In this document: piece after piece, positions 35,601-42,688 of the stretch | Position numbering within the stretch: the first letter of the stretch is position 1 | Layout: each line of letters opens with the position of its first letter | NCBI GenBank assembly: GCA_029846755.1 | Contig: JARWBI010000003.1 | Span: 248,001-312,000 of the forward strand | Source of the DNA: Falsirhodobacter flavus | GTDB lineage: Bacteria; Pseudomonadota; Alphaproteobacteria; Rhodobacterales; Rhodobacteraceae | Reading direction: 5' to 3' | DNA: 64,000 bases | Translations under genes and position numbers: made by a program | The notes under the pieces: model-generated | What the model saw: only the letters and a program-made list of their open reading frames with translations | Told to the model about the DNA's origin: nothing | Databases searched by the model: none

Positions 35601-37892
35601 GCTGTCCACGGTTTCGTCGAGGATGGCGAAGTCGCCGGTCAGATCGACGGTTTCATAGTTGTAGAGGAAGCCGTTCTTGATCGCGTCGCCCTCGATGGCA
35701 CCGCCCATGCGGCCCTCGATCACGCCCGCATCGACGAAGGCATAGGTGCCGCCCGCCGCGTTCAGGGCCGAAACCAGCGCGATCAGCGAGGTGGAGCCTT
35801 GCGGGTCGTTCTCGATCTCGGTCAGGCCGATCACGTCGGCGTCGATGGCGTTGATCATCGCGACCAGCTTGGCTTCCTGACGCGCGAATTCCTCGGCGTT
35901 GTTTGCGCCGCGCGGGTCCTGATTGACGGCCGGGCCGGTGCCACCGTTGATCGTGGTGAAGTAGTTCAGCACATTCAGGCTTGCGACCTTCAGCGAGCCG
36001 CCGACATCGGGGACATCCTCGCGCGGGTTTTCGCGCGACAGGTCGGCTTCGGGCAGGTGGATGCGGTATTCCGGCTCCTCGCTGGAAGATGCGCTGTCTT
36101 CCGAGAAGCTGATGACGCCGGTGATGTTGGTGAAGCTGTCGCCCATGCGGATCGTATTGTCCGCGCTCATCGCACCTGCGCCGGGGATGTTCAGCTCGGC
36201 CGGGTTCTGGGCATTGGTGCCGTCATCCAGCACCAGCGAGCGGGCTGCTACCTCCTGAAGATGCTGTTGGTAGCCTTCGACGCTGGGCGCGTTCGTTTGG
36301 GTGAACGTGTCGATGCGCCCGTCCGAGGAGACGCGGATCGTGCCGAAACGGTCGGTCTGGAACAGCTCTCCCACCGTCATTTCCTGCTGCACCGTGACGC
36401 GCATCCCCTCATAGGCTTCGAGGTTGGCGACGTAATCGCCATCGGCATCGCGCAGGACGGTGGCGGTCGGGAATTCGATCGCGACGGCGGTCGGCAGGGC
36501 GTTGCCGCTGGATTCCACAGTGACGCTGGCCGGGGTCAGGCCCGTCTCGCCGCCGAACTCGCCCACGCGGCCTTCGATGGTGACCAGATCGCCCACGGCG
36601 ACATTGGCGATGCCGCGGATGAAGATGCCTTCGGAGGTCGAGGCATCGCCATCGGCATCGGCGTCCTCTTCCTGAACGTAGTAACCGCCCAGACCCGGAA
36701 CGATCTGCGTGACGATGCCTTGGACGCGCACGTCCTGACCCAGCAGCGCGCTTTCATCGGCAGCGCCCGCGACGCCGACCAGCGTGCCGTTGATGAAGCT
36801 GGTGGAGCCTTGGATCTCGTGGATCTTCACATCGGCATATTCGCCGGGGTTCACGGTCGTGGTGCCCGCGTTCGGCGTGTTCACCGCCGGATCGTTGTTG
36901 AAGTCCAGTTGCGCGAAACCGTCGCCGTCGCGGCGGAAGCCTGCGGGCAGGAAGGTGCCATCGGGACCGACGACCGGCGCGTCAAAATGGAAGAATTCCG
37001 GGCCTTCGCCATCGGTCACGCCCACGGCATCCACGGCCACCGGGGTTCCGGCGTCGAGCGAGGCGGTTTCCACCAGCGCGATGGTGTAGCTGGAGTTTTC
37101 GATGAAATCGGCGGCGATTTCGACGTTCGGCGTCACGCCGAAGGCCGAGGCGACCAGCGAATTGCCGACCAGCAGCACGCCGTTATCGCCCATGACATGA
37201 TCGGCGGTGAAGTCGAAGCGTTTGTCGATCTGACCGTTCGAGGCGATATCGTCGGATTCGACGACGATCAGGCTGTAACCTTCCAGCGACTGTCCGGGGG
37301 TGCCGCTCAGCTCGATATATTCCGGGTCCGCGCCGGTGGTCGATCCAAGCGCGGCTTCGATGCGCAGCGGCACTTCGGCCACGAATTCGCCCACCGGAAA
37401 GGGGTTTGTCGCCGAGGCGTTCGAGGTTTGCCCATCCGTCGCGTTGATCCCCGAGAAGGACCATTGCGCCGCATCGAAAGTCGGGGTCGGCAGGCTGCCC
37501 GGCTTGCGCGCCGCCCAGCCGTCCAGATAATCCCATGCCGTGCCGGTGCCGTCCACGTCGGGCTGGCCGAAGCTGTCAACCAGCGTCTCGCCCTGGAACA
37601 GTTCCACTGCATCGTCGCCGTTCACCGACAGAACGCCCGAGGTGAAGTCCGGATCGAAGCCGAAATAGGTGTTGAAGCCCGCCGCCTCGGTCGAGACATA
37701 GATGTGGCTGCCCTGGGTCGCAGAACCGGACAGCGCGAATTCCGGGCCATCCGATCCGGCACCGTTGTTGGCCGAACCGATGGAATATTCGGACAGGTCC
37801 GCAATATCGCTCAGGACATAAAGTTCGATCGCCTTGGGCAGCCCGCCCGAAAGCGGCCCATCGATGATGCCGGTGATGATGAGATTGGACAT
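32685..37892 (-). CDS. Giant secreted nuclease / 5'-nucleotidase with RTX tail (ExeM/NucH type)
   Basis: A 1735-residue extracellular enzyme predicted to cut nucleic acids and dephosphorylate nucleotides, probably to gain phosphate or nucleosides. Order: lamin-tail-like domains (about 1-150 and 175-345); OB-fold-like segment (about 370-465); endonuclease/exonuclease/phosphatase domain (about 632-957) with N640, E692 (GLTEIEND), H795, D848/N850 (LGDLN) and D949-H950 (SDHDP); calcineurin-type domain (about 968-1290); 5'-nucleotidase C-terminal domain (about 1330-1560); RTX calcium repeats (about 1617-1660) and a type I secretion-like end. It lacks an N-terminal signal peptide, as expected for type I export. 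The metallophosphatase site is altered: HMSDQEGN replaces the usual DVH motif and GGSNTRL replaces GGHSHT. No hlyB/hlyD/tolC genes are adjacent. Confidence 0.9.
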   Translation of the reverse strand: MSNLIITGIIDGPLSGGLPKAIELYVLSDIADLSEYSIGSANNGAGSDGPEFALSGSATQGSHIYVSTEAAGFNTYFGFDPDFTSGVLSVNGDDAVELFQGETLVDSFGQPDVDGTGTAWDYLDGWAARKPGSLPTPTFDAAQWSFSGINATDGQTSNASATNPFPVGEFVAEVPLRIEAALGSTTGADPEYIELSGTPGQSLEGYSLIVVESDDIASNGQIDKRFDFTADHVMGDNGVLLVGNSLVASAFGVTPNVEIAADFIENSSYTIALVETASLDAGTPVAVDAVGVTDGEGPEFFHFDAPVVGPDGTFLPAGFRRDGDGFAQLDFNNDPAVNTPNAGTTTVNPGEYADVKIHEIQGSTSFINGTLVGVAGAADESALLGQDVRVQGIVTQIVPGLGGYYVQEEDADADGDASTSEGIFIRGIANVAVGDLVTIEGRVGEFGGETGLTPASVTVESSGNALPTAVAIEFPTATVLRDADGDYVANLEAYEGMRVTVQQEMTVGELFQTDRFGTIRVSSDGRIDTFTQTNAPSVEGYQQHLQEVAARSLVLDDGTNAQNPAELNIPGAGAMSADNTIRMGDSFTNITGVISFSEDSASSSEEPEYRIHLPEADLSRENPREDVPDVGGSLKVASLNVLNYFTTINGGTGPAVNQDPRGANNAEEFARQEAKLVAMINAIDADVIGLTEIENDPQGSTSLIALVSALNAAGGTYAFVDAGVIEGRMGGAIEGDAIKNGFLYNYETVDLTGDFAILDETVDSRFQTENTQRASIAQTFTEKASGESFTAVINHLKSKGSAVDGDVDIGDGQSASSNVRTSAAEALVDWLATNPTGTGEEDVLILGDLNSYRMEDPITAIRSGADGVLGTADDYTDLGAEFDPNGISYVFDGQQGTLDYAIANGSLKGQVTGAQYWNANADEADALDYNTDFGRDKALYTGDAWRASDHDPIVVGLDLGKEEEPEVFTLELLHMSDQEGNGSSIVHAPNASAVMNALEAQDLGNDGIADNTLRVSSGDAIIPGAFYDASGAVFGSGGIGDIQIQNELGFEAIALGNHEFDKGTAELAGLISGNAPGNFDALVGTSLEGKDFTGTDMPYLSTNLDMSTDPNLAPLALSGKIANSKVVEKGGELIGIVGATTPTLARISSTGGVTVEPAWAGTTPTDAELDALAADIQAEVDAILAANPTMNKVILLAHMQVIDVEFELASRLSGVDVIVAGGSNTRLLDENDTPIGDEEAQGQYPTFLQNADGGMTAVVNTDGNYKYVGRLVVDFDKDGNIIADSYDPEVSGAYATDDAGVAALGAEDMVDPEIQAIADAIEAQIIETQGNVFGVSNVFLNGNRTGTGLADDPDGVRSQETNLGNLTADANLHYAQKVDETVTVSIKNGGGIRASIGETTVPAGGTEFVRGPNGELLDSEGNVVKPEGGISQADIAAALAFNNALSLVTLTRAELLTVLEYGVAAVGGGQFAQMSGIQLAFDPDLPAGERIISAAITDADGKDLDVLVKGGALVGDAEGLVRVVTLGFMADGGDGYPFPAGGGRDRLDLLEDARDGAATFADNGTEQDAFAEYLAEVHGSEETAFDVADGGPSTDDRIQNLNLRDDTVIDEPEFEFIFGTAGRDNLVGTDGADFIASGAGNNDVMTGGAGADVFFFGDEALDGVRARDTIMDFEVGVDAIALGEGVSVSSIKMAGGTAVVYLDDPMGRDDAIYVRGDGITADNLTFIDQFPLVGA

Positions 37893-37999
37893 GCCACGCC
37901 TCGACTCTTGAATGAAAATCCGGGCGAAGGTGGCAGTGTTCGTTAACAGTTTCTAAAGGGTTGGATGACGTATTTGTGAATGGTTAACCTTGCGGTGGA

Positions 38000-38734
38000 T
38001 CAACGGGTTACGCGGCGCAGGAAGCTGCGGGTGCGTTCGTCCTGCGGGGCTTCGAATATCTGTGCGGGCGGGCCCTGTTCAACGATGCGGCCCCCGTCCA
38101 TGAAGATCACGCGATCCGCGATCTCGCGCGCGAATTGCATCTCGTGAGTGACGATCAGCATGGTCTGGCGGCGTTCGGCCACGCGGCGCATCAGGTCCAG
38201 CACCTCGCCCACCCATTCGGGGTCCAGCGCCGATGTCGGCTCGTCAAACAGCATGAGGTCGGCATCCAGCGCCATGGCCCGCCCGATCCCGACGCGCTGT
38301 TGCTGCCCGCCCGACAGCGCGGCGGGAAAGCTGTCCGCCTTTTCCGTCAGGCCCGTTTCGGCAAGGATCGCATCGGCCCGCGCCTCCGCCTCGGCCCTCG
38401 GGCGGCGCTGCACCGTCACAAGCGCCTCGGTGATGTTCTGCCGCGCGGTCTTGTTGGCGAACAGGGCATAGTTTTGGAATACGAAGGCCGTCCGCCGCCG
38501 CAGGCCAAGGATTTGCGCGCGGCTGGCATGGGCAGCATCGACCGTCAGATCTCCCACCTGGATCGTGCCCGCTTCGGGCCGGTCAAGAAAGTTGATGCAG
38601 CGCAGAAGCGTCGATTTCCCGGTGCCGGACGGGCCGATCACGACAACACGCTCCCCCTGCTCGATCGTCAGGTCGATGCCGTTCAGCACCGGTGTCGCCC
38701 CGAAGCGCTTGGTCAGTCCCGTCAGGCGGATCAT
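38000..38734 (-). CDS. Polar amino-acid ABC transporter ATP-binding protein
   Basis: A 244-residue ABC ATPase of the HisP/GlnQ/TcyN class. Walker A GPSGTGKST is at about 34-42, the Q-loop in FVFQNYALF, the signature LSGGQQQR, Walker B LMLFDEPTSALDP and the switch histidine in IVTHEMQFA. It is the last gene of a three-gene operon: binding protein, permease, ATPase. The ATPase start overlaps the permease stop by four bases. Similarity to the cystine transporter ATPase YecC/TcyN is noticeable, but polar amino-acid ATPases are hard to separate by sequence. Confidence 0.92.
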   Translation of the reverse strand: MIRLTGLTKRFGATPVLNGIDLTIEQGERVVVIGPSGTGKSTLLRCINFLDRPEAGTIQVGDLTVDAAHASRAQILGLRRRTAFVFQNYALFANKTARQNITEALVTVQRRPRAEAEARADAILAETGLTEKADSFPAALSGGQQQRVGIGRAMALDADLMLFDEPTSALDPEWVGEVLDLMRRVAERRQTMLIVTHEMQFAREIADRVIFMDGGRIVEQGPPAQIFEAPQDERTRSFLRRVTR

Positions 38735-39405
38735 CGCGTGAATGCCCTGTTGAGTGAAAACTCCAGCCGTTTCTGCGCGAAGGACAGCGCCTCGACGATG
38801 GCCCAGTAGATCAGCGCGACGACGATGAACGCTTCGAAATACAGAAAGCTGCCCGCCGCTTCCTTCTGCGTCGCGCCCATCATTTCCGTGACGCCCAGCG
38901 TGAAGGCCAGCGAGGTGCTTTTAATCATGTCGATGAAATAGTTGACCAGCGTGGGCGCGGCGACCCGCGCCGCCTGCGGCAGCACGATCCGGCCCATCAT
39001 CTGCGTGCGGGTCATGCCGACGGCCTCGGCCGCCTCCCACTGGCTGCGATCGACGCCGATGATGGCCGCACGGATGGATTCGGCCATATAGGCCGAGAAA
39101 TGCAGTGTCAGCCCGATGATCGCCGCCTGCACCCCGGTCATGTTGGTCAGGAACGGCATCACCTGCGGCAGACCGTAATAGAACAGGAACAGCTGCACCA
39201 ATAACGGAGTGCCGCGAAAGAAGCTGATGAACAGCACGACGATGCCGTCCAGCACCGGGATGCGCGCGACGCGTTCCATTGCCAGAAGGCTGGCCAGCAC
39301 CAGCGCGCAGGCCATCGACAGGACCGCCATGAACAGCGTCAGCGGCAGGTAGCCCAAAAGGATGGGCACCAGACCAAGCATGAAGTCGAGGTCCAGTGCC
39401 CTCAT
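38731..39405 (-). CDS. Polar amino-acid ABC transporter permease
   Basis: A 224-residue inner-membrane permease of the HisM/GlnP type with about five helices. The EAA loop that docks onto the ATPase is visible as EAAEAVGMTRTQMMGRIVLPQA. FFRGTPLLVQLFLFYYGLP is another family hallmark. It lies one base downstream of the binding-protein gene and overlaps the ATPase gene by four bases. Only one permease gene is present, so the channel is presumably a homodimer, as in cystine-type systems. Confidence 0.92.
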   Translation of the reverse strand: MRALDLDFMLGLVPILLGYLPLTLFMAVLSMACALVLASLLAMERVARIPVLDGIVVLFISFFRGTPLLVQLFLFYYGLPQVMPFLTNMTGVQAAIIGLTLHFSAYMAESIRAAIIGVDRSQWEAAEAVGMTRTQMMGRIVLPQAARVAAPTLVNYFIDMIKSTSLAFTLGVTEMMGATQKEAAGSFLYFEAFIVVALIYWAIVEALSFAQKRLEFSLNRAFTR

Positions 39406-39406
39406 C

Positions 39407-40156
39407 TTATTCGGCGGCCGGCTTCGTCACGTCGGCTGCCAGCCATTTTTCCGAAATCGCGGCCAGCGTGCCGTCTTCCTTGATCTCGGTGATCGCGGCA
39501 TCGACCTTGTCCTTCAACTCGGCATCGTCCTTGCGGAAGGGCAGCGCGTTCTGGATCTCCGAAAAGGGTTGACCGGCCAGCGCCAGGGGCAACGGGCTTT
39601 CCGCGATAACCTGTGCCGAAGACACGCGATCCATCACAAAAGCATCGACCCGGCCCAGCGCGGTGTCCTGTTCGATGTTCGATTCATAGGTGCGGATGTC
39701 GATCTCGGACGCGTTGGGCAATGCGCGCAGAAGCTGTTCGTAGTTGGAGCCGAGGTTCACTGCCACACTGCGCCCCGACAAGGAGTCCGGCCCGGTGATC
39801 TCGCCTTCGTTGCCCTTCTTCACCACGACCTGCGCGCCGTCATAGACATAGGGCTGTGTGAACAGGAACTTCGCCTCGCGTTCGGGCGTGATGGTGATCT
39901 GGTTCGCGACCGTGTCGATCCGGTTCGATTCCAGCGCACCGATCAGGCCCGAAAAGGACATGGTGACGAATTCCACGTCCAACCCGGCGCGTTTGCCGAC
40001 TTCGTTCAGGAAATCGACCTCGAACCCTTGCAGAGTGTCGTTGCGGGTGAAGGTGAAGGGGAAATAGCCCCCCGACATCCCGACGCGCAGCGTTTCGGCC
40101 ATGGCCGGAGCGGCAAGCGCGGCGATCGCGGTGGCAAGGGAAAGTGCCTTGAGCAT
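39407..40156 (-). CDS. Polar amino-acid-binding periplasmic protein
   Basis: A 249-residue family 3 solute-binding protein. The signal peptide is MLKALSLATAIAALAAPAMA with cleavage before ETLRVG. The mature protein shows GGYFPFTFTRNDTLQGFEVDFLNEVGKR, the ligand-contact segment NQITITPEREAKFLFTQPYV with the conserved arginine, and VNLGSNYEQLLRALP. The best guess from the three-gene layout is a cystine or other polar amino-acid importer. It leads the operon. A perfect 6-bp inverted repeat lies about 30 bases upstream (40185-40199). Confidence 0.92.
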   Translation of the reverse strand: MLKALSLATAIAALAAPAMAETLRVGMSGGYFPFTFTRNDTLQGFEVDFLNEVGKRAGLDVEFVTMSFSGLIGALESNRIDTVANQITITPEREAKFLFTQPYVYDGAQVVVKKGNEGEITGPDSLSGRSVAVNLGSNYEQLLRALPNASEIDIRTYESNIEQDTALGRVDAFVMDRVSSAQVIAESPLPLALAGQPFSEIQNALPFRKDDAELKDKVDAAITEIKEDGTLAAISEKWLAADVTKPAAE

Positions 40157-40184
40157 CGTCTATCCTTTTCTTCGCAAAGGCCAA

Positions 40185-40199
40185 ATCTGTCATACAGAT
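40185..40199. promoter_or_regulatory. Inverted repeat upstream of the amino-acid importer operon
   Basis: ATCTGT-CAT-ACAGAT is a perfect inverted repeat located about 30 bases upstream of the binding-protein start at 40156, where it could be an operator overlapping the promoter. No regulator gene is adjacent. The rest of 40157-40315 shows nothing else I can name. Confidence 0.35.
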
Positions 40200-40315
40200 G
40201 TCGCCTATATTCTGCGGCTGCAAGCCCCGGTCGGGAATGAAGGATAGCGGCGCGCGCAGGCGGATCAACGCGGATTTGCGTTCCGGATGCCACAGCGCGC
40301 CCGGAACGTCGTTCC

Positions 40316-40710
40316 TCAGCCGAAGCGTCCGCCGCGCGCGACAACTTCGATCTGGTATCCGTCGGGATCGGCGATGAAGAAGAATCGCGCGATGCTTTTG
40401 CCGTCGGGCGCGAAGTCACCTGCTTGCGGGGCGCAAGACCTGCCGCCGTCAGCCGCGCATGCTCGCCGTCCAGATCCTCCACCAGCACAGCCAGATGGCC
40501 ATAGCCGTCACCCAGATCATAGGGTTCAATGCGGCCCTTGTTGATCGTCAGCTCCAACTCGAACCCGCTTTCGGCGTTCGAGAGATAGACGAGGGTGAAT
40601 TCGCTGAAATCCAGCCGGTCCACGACCTTCAGCCCGAAGGCCTTGTCGTAGAACGCCAAAGAGCGCGCTTCGTCGATCACACGGATCATGCTGTGAATGG
40701 CTTTGGCCAT
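40316..40710 (-). pseudogene. gloA: Glyoxalase I (lactoylglutathione lyase) gene with a frameshift
   Basis: Glyoxalase I converts the methylglyoxal-glutathione hemithioacetal to lactoylglutathione. From the ATG at 40710 the frame encodes a typical start (AKAIHSMIRVIDEARSLAFY, then AFGLKVVDRLDF, DGYGHLAVLVEDLDGEHARL and LAPRKQ). Near 40418 the frame is lost. The expected ending (DFAPDGKSIARFFF, then ADPDGYQIEVVARGGRFG and a stop at 40316) continues in another frame from 40417. One missing base between 40417 and 40420 explains it; the restored protein would be 131 residues, normal for the family. Without repair the product loses its last metal-binding glutamate (QIEVV). This is either a true inactivating mutation or a sequencing error in a GC-rich run. 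Confidence 0.85.
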
Positions 40711-40719
40711 GGGGGCTCC

Positions 40720-41139
40720 TTATCGCTGCCAAGGGTCGACCAGCCGCACGCCGCTGGGCGCGAAATCGGCGGTGTTGCGGGTCACGACGGTCATGCCATG
40801 CACCATTGCGGTGGCGGCGATCAGCGCGTCGCGCTCGGAGCGTTGGTCGGGCACGTGCAGCGCCGCGCAGCGCAGAGCGACGGCAGCATCGACGGGCAGG
40901 ATACGGTCCGCGAATTCCGCCAGCACCCGCCCGTCGAGCCATTCGCGCAGCGCCCGCCCCTGCGCGGCATCGCGGCGTTCGATCCGCAGCACGCCGATCT
41001 CAAGCTCCATGACCGTGATGGCGGACATAAAGAAGCTGCCCGCCTCGGCCTGCGACACCCATGCGATCACGTTGGGGTCCGCCCTGCCCGAACCTGCCTT
41101 GCGGAGTTCGGAGATGACGTTCGTGTCCAGCAGGAACAT
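40720..41139 (-). CDS. PIN-domain toxin, VapC/FitB type
   Basis: A 139-residue PIN-domain ribonuclease, the toxin of a type II toxin-antitoxin pair. The acidic metal ligands of the family are visible: D5 in MFLLDTNVISELRK, a glutamate in TVMELEIGVLRIERRD, an aspartate in RSERDALIAATA and the downstream TRNTADF. The signature FLLDTNVISEL and the preference for a Phd-type antitoxin place it near FitB/VapC. It starts two bases inside the antitoxin stop (TGATG), the usual coupled arrangement. Targets in this class are tRNA or rRNA; the specific target is unknown. Confidence 0.92.
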   Translation of the reverse strand: MFLLDTNVISELRKAGSGRADPNVIAWVSQAEAGSFFMSAITVMELEIGVLRIERRDAAQGRALREWLDGRVLAEFADRILPVDAAVALRCAALHVPDQRSERDALIAATAMVHGMTVVTRNTADFAPSGVRLVDPWQR

Positions 41140-41393
41140 CAGCCAAGATCAGCCGGACGCAGGCCGATGCGGGCCGGCGCGGGGTCGAAGTCGATGTCAG
41201 CAAGGCCCGGCATCGACAGCGCATCGACAAGGCTGCGCCGCCCGCCGGACAGACGGCGGTAATCCTCGATCGACAAAAGCACATGCGCCGGGCGGCCCCG
41301 GTCGGTGATGAAGACCGGGCCGTCCTTGGCCGCCTTCTTCGCGCGGCCGATATCCTGATTCAATTCGCGGCTGGAAAGGGTGGTGATGGTCAT
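41139..41393 (-). CDS. Phd/YefM family antitoxin
   Basis: An 84-residue antitoxin. The N-terminal DNA-binding Phd/YefM domain contains TLSSRELNQDIGRAKKAA and GPVFITDRGRPAHVLLSIEDYRRL in the typical order. The acidic C-terminal tail (SLVDALSMPGLADIDFDPA) presumably wraps the toxin. The ATG at 41393 is chosen because the Phd domain begins there; an in-frame extension to 41486 would run through the operator. It precedes and overlaps the PIN toxin gene. A perfect palindrome upstream (41406-41425) is the likely autoregulatory operator. Confidence 0.9.
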   Translation of the reverse strand: MTITTLSSRELNQDIGRAKKAAKDGPVFITDRGRPAHVLLSIEDYRRLSGGRRSLVDALSMPGLADIDFDPAPARIGLRPADLG

Positions 41394-41405
41394 GGCGCCC
41401 TCCGT

Positions 41406-41425
41406 ATGTAGTAAAGTTACTACAT
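41406..41425. promoter_or_regulatory. Palindromic operator of the toxin-antitoxin pair
   Basis: ATGTAGTAAAGTTACTACAT has two perfect 9-base arms around a two-base centre and begins 12 bases upstream of the antitoxin start. Antitoxin or toxin-antitoxin complexes normally repress their own promoter through such a site. Confidence 0.75.
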
Positions 41426-41555
41426 CATACCCGCATGTCAAGTGTTGCACGGGTTCCGCACGCTTCGTTTGCCCCGAACTCACCATGCTGCGGCAGCTTG
41501 GCGCTTGCCTGCCCGCACAAGGCGGCGCAATCCTCGGAACCGTTCAAAGGATGTA

Positions 41556-42623
41556 ATGATGTTCACCGTTTCCGCCAAGATGCCGCCCCCGCTGCGGATC
41601 GTGATGCTGGCGCTTGCGCTGATCGGGATGATCTGGTCGCAGCAGGCGCGGGCCGACAGCCCCTTGGGCATCGCCACGGGCTTCGACAGCATCCGCTGGA
41701 AATCCGACGCGGCCCTGCAAGCCGAGATGCGCGCCTATGCCGCCGCCGGGGCGACATGGTTCCGCACCGATCTGAACTGGTCGGTGGTGCAGCCCGACAA
41801 TGCGCGCCGCTATGACTGGCGGCCCTTCGACCGGATGGTCGATGCCGCGCAGGCCGCAGGGCTGAAGGTGCTGCCCGTGGTCAGCTTTGCGCCACGATGG
41901 CAATGGAAGGACGGGCGCTATTCCGCCCCCGTCGATCCCAAAGCCTATGCCAAGTTCCTTAAGATGGCCGTGCGCCGATATGCCCCGCGCGGGATCACGG
42001 CGTGGGAGATCTGGAACGAGCCGAACCTCAAGGGTTTCTGGCCGAACCCTGATCCGGTCGCCTATACCCAGCTTCTGAAGGCCGCCTACCCCGCGATCAA
42101 GCAGGCCGACCGGAACGCCACCGTCATCGCGGGCGGTCTGTCGCCCGTCCCCCGCACCGATTTCTTCGGCGAGATCGACCATTATTCCGCCGTCGATTTC
42201 GTGCGCGGCATCTATGCCAATGGCGGCGGCAAGTCCTTCGACGCGCTGGGCTTCCACCCCTATTCCTATCCCCACCAGCCGTCCGAGACGGTATCGTGGA
42301 GCGGATGGACCATGATGACCGGCCCGATCCGCGATCTGATGGTTCGCAATGGCGATGCACATAAGAAGATCTGGCTGACCGAATTCGGCGCGCCCACACA
42401 CGGCTCCGACACCGCTGTGACCGAACGGGAACAGGCCGACATGATCCACGATGCGATGCGCCTTCTTGCCGCGCAGGACTGGGCTGGGCCGGTCTTCTGG
42501 TATGGCTATGCCGATCGCGGCACCGGGGACCGCAACCCCGAGGACTGGTTCGGCCTTGTGACGCAATCGGGCCGCGCAAAACCCGCGCTTCAGGCCTTCC
42601 GCGAGGCGGCACGCGCACCGTAA
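41556..42623 (+). CDS. Secreted glycoside hydrolase, PslG/GH39-like
   Basis: A 355-residue exported glycosidase with a TIM-barrel fold. The signal sequence is within residues 1-33 (LRIVMLALALIGMIW, cleavage near ARA-D). Clan GH-A catalytic residues are clear: acid/base E155 in WEIWNEPNL and nucleophile E276 in IWLTEFGAP. FHPYSYPHQPSE (about 233-244) is also typical of PslG-like GH39 proteins, which trim exopolysaccharide during biosynthesis or biofilm dispersal. Two adjacent ATGs (41556, 41559) follow AAAGG. The next gene is a membrane acyltransferase of the ExoZ type, suggesting a shared role in a cell-surface polysaccharide, although no glycosyltransferase is nearby. Substrate is unknown. 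Confidence 0.85.
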   Translation: MMFTVSAKMPPPLRIVMLALALIGMIWSQQARADSPLGIATGFDSIRWKSDAALQAEMRAYAAAGATWFRTDLNWSVVQPDNARRYDWRPFDRMVDAAQAAGLKVLPVVSFAPRWQWKDGRYSAPVDPKAYAKFLKMAVRRYAPRGITAWEIWNEPNLKGFWPNPDPVAYTQLLKAAYPAIKQADRNATVIAGGLSPVPRTDFFGEIDHYSAVDFVRGIYANGGGKSFDALGFHPYSYPHQPSETVSWSGWTMMTGPIRDLMVRNGDAHKKIWLTEFGAPTHGSDTAVTEREQADMIHDAMRLLAAQDWAGPVFWYGYADRGTGDRNPEDWFGLVTQSGRAKPALQAFREAARAP

Positions 42624-42688
42624 CTATCGACAGGCCGCGGAAGCCATTGTAGCTTCCGCGGCTGTAACCAGTGTTCAAGGGGGCGGTT

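Noticed and set aside
32583-37946. A 1787-codon open frame on the + strand opposite the nuclease gene
   Set aside because: It mirrors the minus-strand nuclease, has no recognisable domain, and its composition (excess R, V, Q, D, H) is typical of antisense frames in GC-rich DNA. The minus-strand protein has clear domains.
37893-37999. A possible PhoB box upstream of the nuclease gene (CTGTTAA-N4-CACTGCC on the minus strand)
   Set aside because: Only the first half fits the CTGTNAY repeat; the second half does not, so I do not list it. A matrix scan with a tuned alphaproteobacterial Pho motif would settle it.
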